From JAHDNZ01 sp036721855 (GTDB lineage Bacteria; Bacillota; DTU065): a stretch of DNA of 32,774 bases. The translations under genes and the position numbers were made by a program. The stretch lies in assembly GCA_036721855.1 (NCBI GenBank), contig DAIMKF010000021.1, positions 1 through 32,774 of the forward strand, in the 5' to 3' direction. Positions 7,867 to 15,621 of this stretch are shown here, piece after piece (within the stretch, counting starts at the first letter, position 1; each line of letters opens with the position of its first letter). Below the pieces are notes generated by a model. That model was not told where the DNA came from and made no database searches. It saw only the letters and a program-made list of their open reading frames with translations.

Positions 7867-8499
7867 ATGCGTTATAAGAACAGGCGCAAAGAAGGAAAAA
7901 AAGAAGTCTTATGGCCTTATATCTTAATGGCTTTAATGTTATTTTTAGGTATTATCTTTGGTGTGATGGCCACAAATGTTCTTCAGCAAGATCAGCGCAG
8001 TGAGCTTACAGCCTATCTGGAGAGCTATTTTAACTTTGTAGGACGCAATGATGCTTTGCAAAGAGCAAATTCATCTCTTCTTAAAGAGGCACTTAACCTC
8101 AATCTTCTAAAAACCACTATACCTATTTTTCTGGCTTCTCTATCCTTAGTAGGCGTTCCTTTGATCGCTGTCATTGGCTTTTTAAGAGGGTTTATTGTTG
8201 GCTTTGGCGGTGCTTTTTTAATTCGAGAGATGCAGTGGCGTGGTGGTATGGTTTTTTTGGCCGGACTGCTACCGCAAAACATCTTTATCATTCCAGGCCT
8301 TGTAATCTTGGGCGGAGCAGCAATAATTTTTTCTATCGCCATAATAAGTGCCATATGGGGGAATAGAAGACAGCCACTCAAGCGAGAACTACAGGAGTTT
8401 TTGGGACGCACTGCGGTAGGAATCTTAGTTATCCTTCTTGGTTGTTTTATGGAAGCTTATGTAACGCCAGGCTTTTTGAGGTTACTGGTTAGATTGTGA
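7867..8499 (+). CDS. spoIIM: Stage II sporulation protein M
   Basis: SpoIIM works with SpoIID and SpoIIP in the mother-cell membrane to remodel septal peptidoglycan during engulfment. The 210-residue protein has a short basic N-terminus, a membrane segment at about residues 16-37, then about four more separated by an RGFIVGFGGAFLI-like loop region and LLPQNIFIIPG, both typical of the family. Start ATG 7867 follows AGGGGTGG; an in-frame GTG at 7840 lacks a ribosome site. The length matches B. subtilis SpoIIM. Its stop TGA lies next to the xerD region, in the gene order known from Bacillus. Confidence 0.93.
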   Translation: MRYKNRRKEGKKEVLWPYILMALMLFLGIIFGVMATNVLQQDQRSELTAYLESYFNFVGRNDALQRANSSLLKEALNLNLLKTTIPIFLASLSLVGVPLIAVIGFLRGFIVGFGGAFLIREMQWRGGMVFLAGLLPQNIFIIPGLVILGGAAIIFSIAIISAIWGNRRQPLKRELQEFLGRTAVGILVILLGCFMEAYVTPGFLRLLVRL

Positions 8500-8513
8500 A
8501 AGCGGTGAAGACA

Positions 8514-9419
8514 ATGTGGAGTAAGGCTATCGATGAATATCTAAACTATCTTTTAATTGAACGGGGCATGGCCCAAAACACTATTTCTGCCTATAGCAGA
8601 GATCTTCTACAGTTTCAAGAGATTCTAAGGGCTTATGATCTAGAAAACCCTTTTAGTGTTGAACTAAAGCATCTTTATGATTATTTAGCTGTGCTATGGC
8701 AAAGAAAAATGTCTTCTACAACAATTGCTAGAAAAGTAGCTTGTATTAGAGGGTTTTACGACTATTATTACTTGCAAAACAAAGTCAAAGTAAATCCTGC
8801 CACTAAACTAGATGCTATTAAAAGGAAGCAGTCTTTGCCTCAGGTTTTAAGTGAACAGGAAGTGGACAAGCTTTTAAATGCTCCTAAGAGTGATATTTTA
8901 GGTTTGCGGGATAAAGCTATGCTTGAACTTTTATATGCTACCGGGATGAGAGTCTCGGAGCTGTTAAATTTAGATATCGGTGATATAGAATTAGAAGTAG
9001 GATTTGTACGCTGTACAGGCAAGGGAAATAAAGAGCGCATTATCCCCTTAGGTGGATTAGCTAAAGAAGCCACGGAAAAATACCTTCAGTTTAGCCGCCC
9101 GAGACTTTTAAAAACAAGAAACGATGCCTATTTTTTAAATAGCCGGGGGAAGCGTCTTTCTAGACAAGGTTTTTGGAAAATCATGAAGAGTTATACCAAA
9201 GAGCTAAAGATATTAAAAGAGATAAGTCCTCATACACTAAGGCACTCTTTTGCGACACATCTATTAAAACATGGAGCTGATCTTAGAGCTGTTCAAGAAC
9301 TACTAGGTCATGCAGATATAGCTACCACCCAGGTTTATACCCACTTAAGTCAAAGTCATATTAGACAAGTCTATCAAAAAACTCATCCCAGAGGTGAAAA
9401 AAAAGAGCCAGCTAACTGA
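8514..9419 (+). CDS. xerD: Tyrosine recombinase XerD/RipX-type
   Basis: A site-specific recombinase that resolves chromosome dimers at dif. From ATG 8514 it has 301 residues, the usual XerD length. The N-terminal SAM-like domain begins IDEYLNYLLIERGMAQNT. The catalytic residues are all present: Arg146 (TGMRVSELL), Lys170 (GKGNKERIIPL), His240 and Arg243 (HTLRHSF), His266 (LLGHADI) and nucleophile Tyr275 (TTQVYTH). An in-frame GTG at 8496 overlaps the spoIIM stop but has no ribosome site, while GGTGAAG precedes ATG 8514. Position between spoIIM and deoB matches ripX in B. subtilis, so a housekeeping role is more likely than a mobile integrase. Confidence 0.94.
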   Translation: MWSKAIDEYLNYLLIERGMAQNTISAYSRDLLQFQEILRAYDLENPFSVELKHLYDYLAVLWQRKMSSTTIARKVACIRGFYDYYYLQNKVKVNPATKLDAIKRKQSLPQVLSEQEVDKLLNAPKSDILGLRDKAMLELLYATGMRVSELLNLDIGDIELEVGFVRCTGKGNKERIIPLGGLAKEATEKYLQFSRPRLLKTRNDAYFLNSRGKRLSRQGFWKIMKSYTKELKILKEISPHTLRHSFATHLLKHGADLRAVQELLGHADIATTQVYTHLSQSHIRQVYQKTHPRGEKKEPAN

Positions 9420-9488
9420 TTCTAGTAAGAAAAGCCAAGCTATGGTAAAATAATCACAATATGTTTTTTTAAGAAGGGCAGGTTAAAG

Positions 9489-10634
9489 ATGAAACGATTT
9501 ATAATCTGGGTTCTTGATAGCGTTGGTATAGGAGAATTGCCAGATGCTCACTTATATTCAGATCAAGGAAGTGCTACTCTACAGAATATTGCTAAAGAAC
9601 GTGGAGGTCTATACCTGCCGAATTTAGAGCGTCTAGGCTTAGGTTTAATTGAAAATATCTCCGGCGTTGACCGTGTAGCTAACCCTGAAGCAGCCTATGG
9701 AAAAATGAAGGAAGTATCAAAGGGTAAAGATACCATAACCGGTCATTGGGAGATTGCCGGTTTAGAGTTAAAAGAGCCTTTTCCTACTTATCCCCATGGT
9801 TTTCCCAAAGATATTATTGATAGGTTTGAAAAACTTTCCGGTTATAAAGTTTTAGGTAATTATCCGGCTTCAGGTACGGTTATTATCGAAGAATTAGGTG
9901 AAAAGCATCTTAAAACTAAAAGACCAATCGTCTATACCTCAGCTGATTCGGTATTTCAAATTGCAGCTCATGTAGACGTGATTCCTTTAGAGAAGCTCTA
10001 TTGGCTTTGTGAGATAGCACGTTCAATTTTAATAGGTGAGCATGGTGTAGCCAGAGTAATTGCCAGACCATTTGCAGGAACATTAGGCAATTTCTATCGG
10101 ACTAAGGATCGCCATGATTATTCTTTGCCTCCATCAGGTAGGACAGTACTCGATCGATTTTTTGAGGAGGGTATATCCGTAACAGCGATAGGCAAAATCG
10201 CCGATATCTTTGCCGGCAGAGGGATTAGTCAAGTCCTTAAAGCCAAAAACAATAATGAGACCATAGCTCAACTGATTTTTGCTCTTGAGCAGGTAAAGGG
10301 TGGTTTAATCTTTGCCAATTCAGTTGACTTTGATATGGTCTATGGTCACAGAAATGATGTAGAAGGTTATGCGAGAGCTTTGGAGGAGACTGACCGTTTT
10401 TTGCCCGAGATTATTAAAAGACTAAATAAAGATGATGTTTTGGTGATAACTGCGGATCACGGTTGTGATCCAACAACACCAAGTACCGATCATTCGCGTG
10501 AATATGTACCTTTGTTAGTTCATGGCATAAAACCGAGACCTTTAGGGATTAGAGAAACCTTTGCTGATGTGGCGGCATCAGCAGCTGAGTTTTTCGATCT
10601 TACCTATGAAAGAGGGACAAGCTTTCTGGCTTAA
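9489..10634 (+). CDS. deoB: Phosphopentomutase
   Basis: DeoB (Drm) interconverts ribose/deoxyribose 1-phosphate and 5-phosphate in nucleoside salvage. The 381-residue protein has the alkaline-phosphatase-like metal residues: Asp10 in WVLDSVGIGELPDA, a central TSADSVFQIAAHVD segment, and the late ADHGCDPTTPSTDHSREY. The usual length is about 390. Start ATG with AAGAAGGGCAGG upstream. In B. subtilis this gene lies between ripX and punA-dacF; here no purine nucleoside phosphorylase follows and a terminator stands directly after it. Confidence 0.97.
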   Translation: MKRFIIWVLDSVGIGELPDAHLYSDQGSATLQNIAKERGGLYLPNLERLGLGLIENISGVDRVANPEAAYGKMKEVSKGKDTITGHWEIAGLELKEPFPTYPHGFPKDIIDRFEKLSGYKVLGNYPASGTVIIEELGEKHLKTKRPIVYTSADSVFQIAAHVDVIPLEKLYWLCEIARSILIGEHGVARVIARPFAGTLGNFYRTKDRHDYSLPPSGRTVLDRFFEEGISVTAIGKIADIFAGRGISQVLKAKNNNETIAQLIFALEQVKGGLIFANSVDFDMVYGHRNDVEGYARALEETDRFLPEIIKRLNKDDVLVITADHGCDPTTPSTDHSREYVPLLVHGIKPRPLGIRETFADVAASAAEFFDLTYERGTSFLA

Positions 10635-10684
10635 AAATACTCCGTTTACGCTGATGTTTTTATCAAAATAAGTAATGGCGATGC

Positions 10685-10723
10685 AACTGAGAGGAGAAAT
10701 ACCTCTCAGTTCTTGTTTTTTTT
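10685..10723 (+). terminator. Intrinsic terminator after deoB
   Basis: AACTGAGAGG (10685-10694) pairs with CCTCTCAGTT (10702-10711) around a seven-base loop, followed by CTTG and eight T. Confidence 0.92.
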
Positions 10724-10745
10724 GATTTAAAGTTGGCTTTGCTCC

Positions 10746-11000
10746 TTAATAAAGGCAACACAAATTATAATCTAAGGATGCCGTCTTAAATACAATAAGG
10801 GTTGTTAAAGAGGGGTAGCCCGTATTAGCTAAAAGATTGAAACTGGCAAGGTAACAATATCCTGACCAGGCCACTGGTTTTGACGATAAAATTTCATATT
10901 TATCGTAGCAAGTTGTGGAAGAATGACAAACAGTGCTGACTATCTCGCCATGGTTAAGCATTGATGTTGTAGCTATAGAATAAACGTAGTCGGAGAACTT
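10746..11000 (-). pseudogene. Possible decayed coding remnant
   Basis: This stretch lies between the deoB terminator and the end of the ABC exporter gene. On the minus strand two frames look protein-like in succession: one reads SDYVYSIATTSMLNHGEIV and on through VCHSS, then a neighbouring frame reads FVILPQLATINMKFYRQNQW and on to a stop near 10827. The switch between frames would fit a frameshifted relic. I cannot assign a family, there is no ribosome site, and chance is possible. No RNA gene is recognised here. Confidence 0.2.
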
Positions 11001-11013
11001 ACCCTTGCTTTTT

Positions 11014-12798
11014 TTATATAGCTAAAAAACACTGTGAGTTATAAAGCTTGGCATAAACACCTGAATTATTGATTAGTTCGCTATGAGAACCTTGTTCGAC
11101 AATTTGGCCACTTTCCAAGACAATAATTTCATCGGCATCTTTAACTGTAGAGAGTCTGTGAGCGATAAGTAAGACCGTACGTCCCTGACTAAGGCGTTTT
11201 AGTGTATTTTGAATTCGATATTCGGTGATATTATCCAGTGCCGAAGTTGCTTCATCTAAAACTAAAACCGGTGGATTTTTGAGAAATAGTCTGGCAATGG
11301 CTAATCTTTGCTTTTGGCCACCGGAAAGCTTAATTCCACGCTCCCCGATATAGGTATTATACCCGTCAGGCAAGGAGGCAATAAATTCATGGATTTCCGC
11401 ATCTTTTGCGGCTTGAATTATTTCCTCTTTGGTAGCTTTTGGACGTCCATAGAGGATATTATCTTTTATGGTACCGGCAAATAGAAAGACATCTTGCTGA
11501 ACAAACCCGATAGTCTCTCTAAGTGAAGCAAGGGTTATGTCACGGACATCATGGTTGTCGATTTTAATGGCACCGGAGTCAACTTCGTAAAACCTCATCA
11601 GTAGATGGCATAAAGTGGTCTTACCTCCACCTGAAGAACCTACAAGAGCAATTGATTTACCTGGTTCTACTGTCAGGGAGATATTTCTTAAAACTTCACT
11701 AGATCCACTATAGCCAAATGAAACGTTATCAAACTCGATTTTACCAACAACATTTTTTAAGGTAAGGGCATTGGGCTTATCTTTTATTAACGGCTCTATA
11801 GACATAAGTTGAATAAAACGTTTAAATCCGGCCATACCCTGCTCATATTGCTGGGCAAAAGAAGTCAATCTTCTTATGGGCTGAAGAAACATGGAGACAA
11901 AAAGAAGGTAAGCGATAAGATCGGCAATGTCAAGCTGCCCTAGATAAGTGAGATAACCACCGAAAACTAATACAGCACTGTTTAGCATGTTGGTCATAAA
12001 GTTTAGACCGGAATAGTAAATGGCCATGCTGTGGTAAGCCCCTTCTCGAGCCTCGCGGAAGTTATGGTTGGCGTTTTGGAAACGTTCTTTTTCATATTCT
12101 TCGTTGGCAAAACTTTTGGCTACACGAATACCAGCAATACTATTTTCAATATCGGAGTTAATGATGGCAGTTTTTTCCTTAACATTTAGAAAGGCTTGCC
12201 CCATTGTTTTACGGGTTCTGATGGCAAAAAAGATCATAAAGGGGACAAAGGCTATAATTAATAGAGTTAGAGGAATATTAATGTGATAGAGATAGACCGT
12301 AGAACCAATCAACATCAAAGTTGCAATTAACAGATCTTCTGGGCCATGGTGCGCAAGCTCACTAACTTCATGTAGGTCATTAACTATTCTGGACATAAGA
12401 TTTCCGGTGCGATTGTTATCAAAAAACTCCACATCAAGCTTTTGCATATGGCAAAAAAGGTCATAACGCATCTTGGTTTCAATACGAATGCCGGCAATAT
12501 GACCAAAATAATCGACTATATACTGCAGGCCAAGACTGAGAAGATAAAGACCAAGCAGTATTAAACCATAGATGAGAATTCCTCGCAGATCTTTTTGGGG
12601 GATAAATTCTTTCATCATCTTGCGGCTAATAACCGGAAATAACAGATCTAAAAAGGCGATGCCGGAGGCAGCCAAAATATCTAGGATCGTTAGAGGTAGT
12701 TCGTATTGATAGTAGCTTAAAAATCGTTTTAAGGTGTTCACAGATTTAGATAGTCCCCTTTGCTTTAATGTCATAAACTCTTTTTTACATAAAACCAA
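11014..12798 (-). CDS. ABC exporter, fused membrane and ATPase domains
   Basis: A half-transporter of the MsbA/LmrA/BmrA type that works as a dimer in the cytoplasmic membrane. From the chosen start it has 594 residues: six membrane segments in the first about 310, then an ATPase with Walker A GSSGGGKTT, signature LSGGQKQRLAIAR, Walker B VLVLDEATSALD and the H-loop IAHRLSTV. I chose TTG 12798 because AGGAAGG sits about five bases upstream; ATG 12774 has no such site, and the longer frame to 12861 runs into the dacF upstream region. It is divergent from dacF with 77 bases between starts, and it interrupts the usual deoB-dacF order. Substrate unknown. Confidence 0.92.
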   Translation of the reverse strand: MVLCKKEFMTLKQRGLSKSVNTLKRFLSYYQYELPLTILDILAASGIAFLDLLFPVISRKMMKEFIPQKDLRGILIYGLILLGLYLLSLGLQYIVDYFGHIAGIRIETKMRYDLFCHMQKLDVEFFDNNRTGNLMSRIVNDLHEVSELAHHGPEDLLIATLMLIGSTVYLYHINIPLTLLIIAFVPFMIFFAIRTRKTMGQAFLNVKEKTAIINSDIENSIAGIRVAKSFANEEYEKERFQNANHNFREAREGAYHSMAIYYSGLNFMTNMLNSAVLVFGGYLTYLGQLDIADLIAYLLFVSMFLQPIRRLTSFAQQYEQGMAGFKRFIQLMSIEPLIKDKPNALTLKNVVGKIEFDNVSFGYSGSSEVLRNISLTVEPGKSIALVGSSGGGKTTLCHLLMRFYEVDSGAIKIDNHDVRDITLASLRETIGFVQQDVFLFAGTIKDNILYGRPKATKEEIIQAAKDAEIHEFIASLPDGYNTYIGERGIKLSGGQKQRLAIARLFLKNPPVLVLDEATSALDNITEYRIQNTLKRLSQGRTVLLIAHRLSTVKDADEIIVLESGQIVEQGSHSELINNSGVYAKLYNSQCFLAI

Positions 12799-12875
12799 AA
12801 ATTCCTTCCTAAAACATACCCCAAGCATAAAATGCATAGGATCTAGCGCCAAGACTAGCAAGGGAGGCTTGACTG

Positions 12876-14036
12876 ATGAGGCAGTTTTTTATATGGGTAT
12901 TAATTGTTCTTTTAGGAGTTATAAGTATAGCTCAACCGGTAATAAATTCACCAGCTGCTGTTTTACTGGAAGTCAATAACGGTCAAATTCTTTGGGAGAA
13001 AAAACCTGAAGAAAAAAGACAAATAGCTAGCATTACCAAAATAATGACAATGATTTTAATACTTGAAGCTTTAGAAAAAGGCCAGTTTAGTTTAGAAGAT
13101 ATGGTATCAGTTAGCGAAGAGGCTAAAAGGCAAGGTGGCTCACAGATCTGGTTGGAAACGGGAGAAAAAATGTGTGTCAATGATCTTTTGTTTTCTCTGG
13201 CTGTAGGTTCGGCAAATGACTCGGCTGTAGCATTAGCTGAATATCATAGTGGCTCGGAAAATGCCTTTGTAGAAAAAATGAACCAAAAAGCTTTAGAATT
13301 AGGTTTAACAAATACTCACTTTGTAAACTCCAACGGATTACCTGAAACCAGTCATCGTGTTTTAGAAGGAGAACACTATTCATCAGCTAAAGATGTTGCT
13401 CTAATGACGTTTTATGCCTATAAGTTCGCTTTATTTGCCAAACTAGTTTCCACCTATGAATATACTGTGCGTCCAAATCAAAAGGGTGAAGTGGTTTTAT
13501 ACAACTATAACAAGCTTTTTTTAAGGGGTTACCCAGGAGCCGATGGAGTTAAAACGGGTATGATCGAAGCTTCCGGTTATTGTTTAAGTGGTTCTGCTCT
13601 AAGAGACGATTTCAGACTAATTGCCGTAGTTTTAGGTGCAAAAAGTAACGCCGAACGCTACAAAGATATTGTAAGTATACTAGACTATGGTTTCAATAAT
13701 TACCAAGGAATTTTGCTCGCTAAAAAAGAAACAGTAATAAAAGAAGTGTCAGTAGGTCATGGTAAAAAAGACAAACTTTTACTCTACCCGCAGGACAATT
13801 TACGGGTTACCTTAAAAAAAGGAACCGAAATTAAACCAGAGCTGGAACTTCAAGTAAGCGATTATATTAAGGCACCCGTAAAAAAGGGAGCCATAGTTGG
13901 CCTATTAAGAGCTAAAATTGATACTCAAGTTTTAGCGGAGATTGAAATTGTAGCTGGCGAGGATATAGAAAAGGCGACACTTTGGCAAGAGATAGCCCGA
14001 AGTTTCTATCAACTTTTAGGAATTAATAAAGCCTAA
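12876..14036 (+). CDS. dacF: D-alanyl-D-alanine carboxypeptidase (sporulation-type)
   Basis: A 386-residue low-molecular-weight penicillin-binding protein that trims the terminal D-Ala from peptidoglycan stems outside the membrane. Signal peptide at about 1-25. The serine active site is complete: Ser52-x-x-Lys55 (SITK), Ser112-Ala-Asn114 and Lys226-Thr-Gly228. The C-terminal 110 residues form the PBP5-type beta domain. Start ATG after AGGGAGG. It directly precedes spoIIAA as in B. subtilis, where DacF is made in the forespore and its transcript reads into spoIIA. The SpoIIA SD hairpin at 14049-14088 lies in such a read-through message. Confidence 0.94.
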   Translation: MRQFFIWVLIVLLGVISIAQPVINSPAAVLLEVNNGQILWEKKPEEKRQIASITKIMTMILILEALEKGQFSLEDMVSVSEEAKRQGGSQIWLETGEKMCVNDLLFSLAVGSANDSAVALAEYHSGSENAFVEKMNQKALELGLTNTHFVNSNGLPETSHRVLEGEHYSSAKDVALMTFYAYKFALFAKLVSTYEYTVRPNQKGEVVLYNYNKLFLRGYPGADGVKTGMIEASGYCLSGSALRDDFRLIAVVLGAKSNAERYKDIVSILDYGFNNYQGILLAKKETVIKEVSVGHGKKDKLLLYPQDNLRVTLKKGTEIKPELELQVSDYIKAPVKKGAIVGLLRAKIDTQVLAEIEIVAGEDIEKATLWQEIARSFYQLLGINKA

Positions 14037-14037
14037 A

Positions 14038-14066
14038 GAAGGAATTTAACCCCCAGGACAGAAAAA
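14038..14066 (+). promoter_or_regulatory. Sigma-H-like promoter of the spoIIA operon
   Basis: GAAGGAATT at 14038-14046 matches the sigma-H -35 consensus RNAGGAWWW at all positions. After 11 bases, ACAGAAAAA at 14058-14066 matches the -10 RNNGAATWW except one base. Known spoIIA operons are sigma-H dependent. Transcription would begin near 14073, inside the loop of the hairpin at 14049-14088. Confidence 0.65.
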
Positions 14067-14088
14067 ATGTCTCAAACAGCCTGGGGGT
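14049..14088 (+). promoter_or_regulatory. Hairpin covering the spoIIAA ribosome site
   Basis: ACCCCCAGG (14049-14057) pairs perfectly with CCTGGGGGT (14080-14088). Inside, GACA (14057-14060) and TGTC (14068-14071) could form a smaller stem. The 3' arm contains GGGGGTG, the Shine-Dalgarno for the ATG at 14095. No T-run follows, so a terminator is unlikely. Confidence 0.7.
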
Positions 14089-14094
14089 GATTAT

Positions 14095-14427
14095 ATGTCA
14101 GTTCAGGTAATTAAAGACGGTTTAACTCTTATTGCCAAAGTCAAAGGTGATCTTGATATGGTAACCGGTGCGGAGTTAAAAAAGACAGTTGACCAAATGT
14201 GGGATCAAAACGAGATGCTAAACTGTTTAATTCTGGATTTAACGAGTGTTGATTTTAACGACAGTACCGGGTTAGGTGCAATACTAGGCCGCTATAAGAA
14301 GGTCAATATGAGAAATGGCAGAATGGTTATAGTCGGAGCTAAAGGAAGCGTGAAAGACGATCTAGAAATTTCCGGTATCTTAAGACTTTGTGCCTACAAG
14401 TCAAGCCTGGATAACCTAAACAGTTAA
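14095..14427 (+). CDS. spoIIAA: Anti-sigma F factor antagonist
   Basis: SpoIIAA is the STAS-domain protein that, when dephosphorylated by SpoIIE, binds SpoIIAB and frees sigma F in the forespore. The protein has 110 residues. The phosphorylation site is the serine of DFNDSTGLGAILGRYK (Ser57, equivalent to B. subtilis Ser58). Start ATG with GGGGGTG seven bases upstream, which lies in the 3' arm of a 9-bp hairpin. First gene of the spoIIAA-AB-sigF operon, 58 bases after dacF. Confidence 0.96.
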   Translation: MSVQVIKDGLTLIAKVKGDLDMVTGAELKKTVDQMWDQNEMLNCLILDLTSVDFNDSTGLGAILGRYKKVNMRNGRMVIVGAKGSVKDDLEISGILRLCAYKSSLDNLNS

Positions 14428-14445
14428 ATGTTATAAGGATTATTT

Positions 14446-14479
14446 AGAGGGGAGGATGGCACTTATTTAATCGGTGCCA
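14446..14479 (+). promoter_or_regulatory. SD followed by hairpin before spoIIAB start
   Basis: A strong site AGAGGGGAGG ends at 14455. It is followed at once by TGGCAC(T) (14457-14463) pairing with (G)GTGCCA (14473-14479). The alternative GTG start at 14474 lies in the 3' arm; ATG 14492 lies 12 bases beyond. Folding the hairpin would bring the SD to about 13 bases from ATG 14492. Confidence 0.5.
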
Positions 14480-14491
14480 CAAACCAAAAAA

Positions 14492-14926
14492 ATGACACAA
14501 AAAAATGAACTTAATCTGCGATTTCCCAGCCTGCCTGTAAACATTGCTTTTGCTCGTTCAACAGTAGCAGCGTTTGCAGTCCAGATCGAAGCATTCACTG
14601 AAGCAGAATACAATGAGATTCGTAAAGCCGTTTCCGAAGCGGTGTCTAATTGTGTCCAACATGCTTATCCAGATAAACCTGGTATAATTGATATTAGTGT
14701 CTACCTTGAGGCTAAAACACTTACAATTATCATAGAAGATCAAGGTTTAGGTATTGAAAATACTACCTTAGCCCAAGAAAGTGAGTATACTACTAAGCCT
14801 GGCGAAAATCTTGGTCTTGGTTTTAGTTTTATGGCAGCTTGCATGGATGAGATTCAAATTGAATCTTGTTTAGGTAAAGGAACAAAAATTACTATGCGTA
14901 AAACACCCTCAATACAAGATGCATAA
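14492..14926 (+). CDS. spoIIAB: Anti-sigma F factor / serine kinase
   Basis: SpoIIAB holds sigma F inactive and phosphorylates SpoIIAA. From ATG 14492 it has 144 residues, close to the 146 of B. subtilis, and begins MTQKNELNLRF, aligning with the family start. The GHKL ATPase boxes are present: Glu49 and Asn53 (SEAVSNCVQHAYP), DQGLGI at 83-88 and GENLGLGFS near 94. Arg22 sits at the place of the contact arginine. An in-frame GTG at 14474 would add six residues but is buried in a hairpin and stands 18 bases from the SD. Its end overlaps sigF by eight bases. Confidence 0.95.
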   Translation: MTQKNELNLRFPSLPVNIAFARSTVAAFAVQIEAFTEAEYNEIRKAVSEAVSNCVQHAYPDKPGIIDISVYLEAKTLTIIIEDQGLGIENTTLAQESEYTTKPGENLGLGFSFMAACMDEIQIESCLGKGTKITMRKTPSIQDA

Positions 14927-15620
14927 AAACAGAGAACTGCTTATCAAGGCCAAGACGGGCAATAAAGAAGCAAAGGAGACCTTTTTAACAAAAAACAGAG
15001 GCCTAGTAGTCCATATAGCCAGAAGATTTTCTGAGGTTGACAATGAAGATCTTATTCAAGCTGGCTTTATTGGTATGATTAAAGCTTTAGATAAATTTGA
15101 TTTACAATTTGGAACAGCTTTTTCTACCTATGCAGTGCCATTTATTATGGGAGAGATCAAAGAGTGGTTGCGTAAAGAGAAGCAAGTTAGTTTAGGACGT
15201 AAAGGCAGAGAATTATATCTACGGTTTAGAGAAGAAAGCGAAAGGATTTTTAAGGAAGAAGGAACCGAACCTAGTTTAGCGAGGGTGGCTGATATTTTAA
15301 GGGTTGATCGTGAAGAACTAATCTATGCCCTAGAAGCAGCTAGGACTCCAAAATCTCTAGATATTTCTATTGATGAAGATAAAAAAATATTTATAAGCGA
15401 TCTGATTGAAAGCAAACAAGAAAATAGTGAGACAAGGATTTTAATCAACGATCTTCTGGCTACCTTAGATCAGCGTAGCCGGTATATAGTTGTACAAAGA
15501 TTTTTTGCTGAAAAAACTCAGCTTGAATTAGCTGCTGAACTACAAATATCGCAAGCTCAGATCTGTCGAATTGAAAAGAAAGCTCTAAACAAGCTTCGTC
15601 ATCTATTAGGAGAGGATTAG
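14919..15620 (+). CDS. sigF: RNA polymerase sigma-F factor
   Basis: Sigma F drives early forespore transcription. The 233-residue protein has region 2 (NEDLIQAGFIGMIKALDKFD, then FSTYAVPFIMGEIKEWLRKE), region 3, and a region 4 helix-turn-helix at about 198-228 (LELAAELQISQAQICRIEKK). The ATG lies within the last codons of spoIIAB (eight-base overlap) with no good ribosome site of its own, so translation is probably coupled to spoIIAB, which would keep sigma and anti-sigma in balance. In Bacillus spoVA genes follow; here a PHP gene does. Confidence 0.96.
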   Translation: MHKNRELLIKAKTGNKEAKETFLTKNRGLVVHIARRFSEVDNEDLIQAGFIGMIKALDKFDLQFGTAFSTYAVPFIMGEIKEWLRKEKQVSLGRKGRELYLRFREESERIFKEEGTEPSLARVADILRVDREELIYALEAARTPKSLDISIDEDKKIFISDLIESKQENSETRILINDLLATLDQRSRYIVVQRFFAEKTQLELAAELQISQAQICRIEKKALNKLRHLLGED

Positions 15621-15621
15621 T

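Noticed and set aside
8025..8411. A 128-codon minus-strand frame inside spoIIM
   Set aside because: It is antisense to a well-recognised gene and resembles no protein; chance frame.
12799..12861. A longer start for the ABC exporter
   Set aside because: It runs into the dacF upstream region and lacks a ribosome site; AGGAAGG fits TTG 12798.
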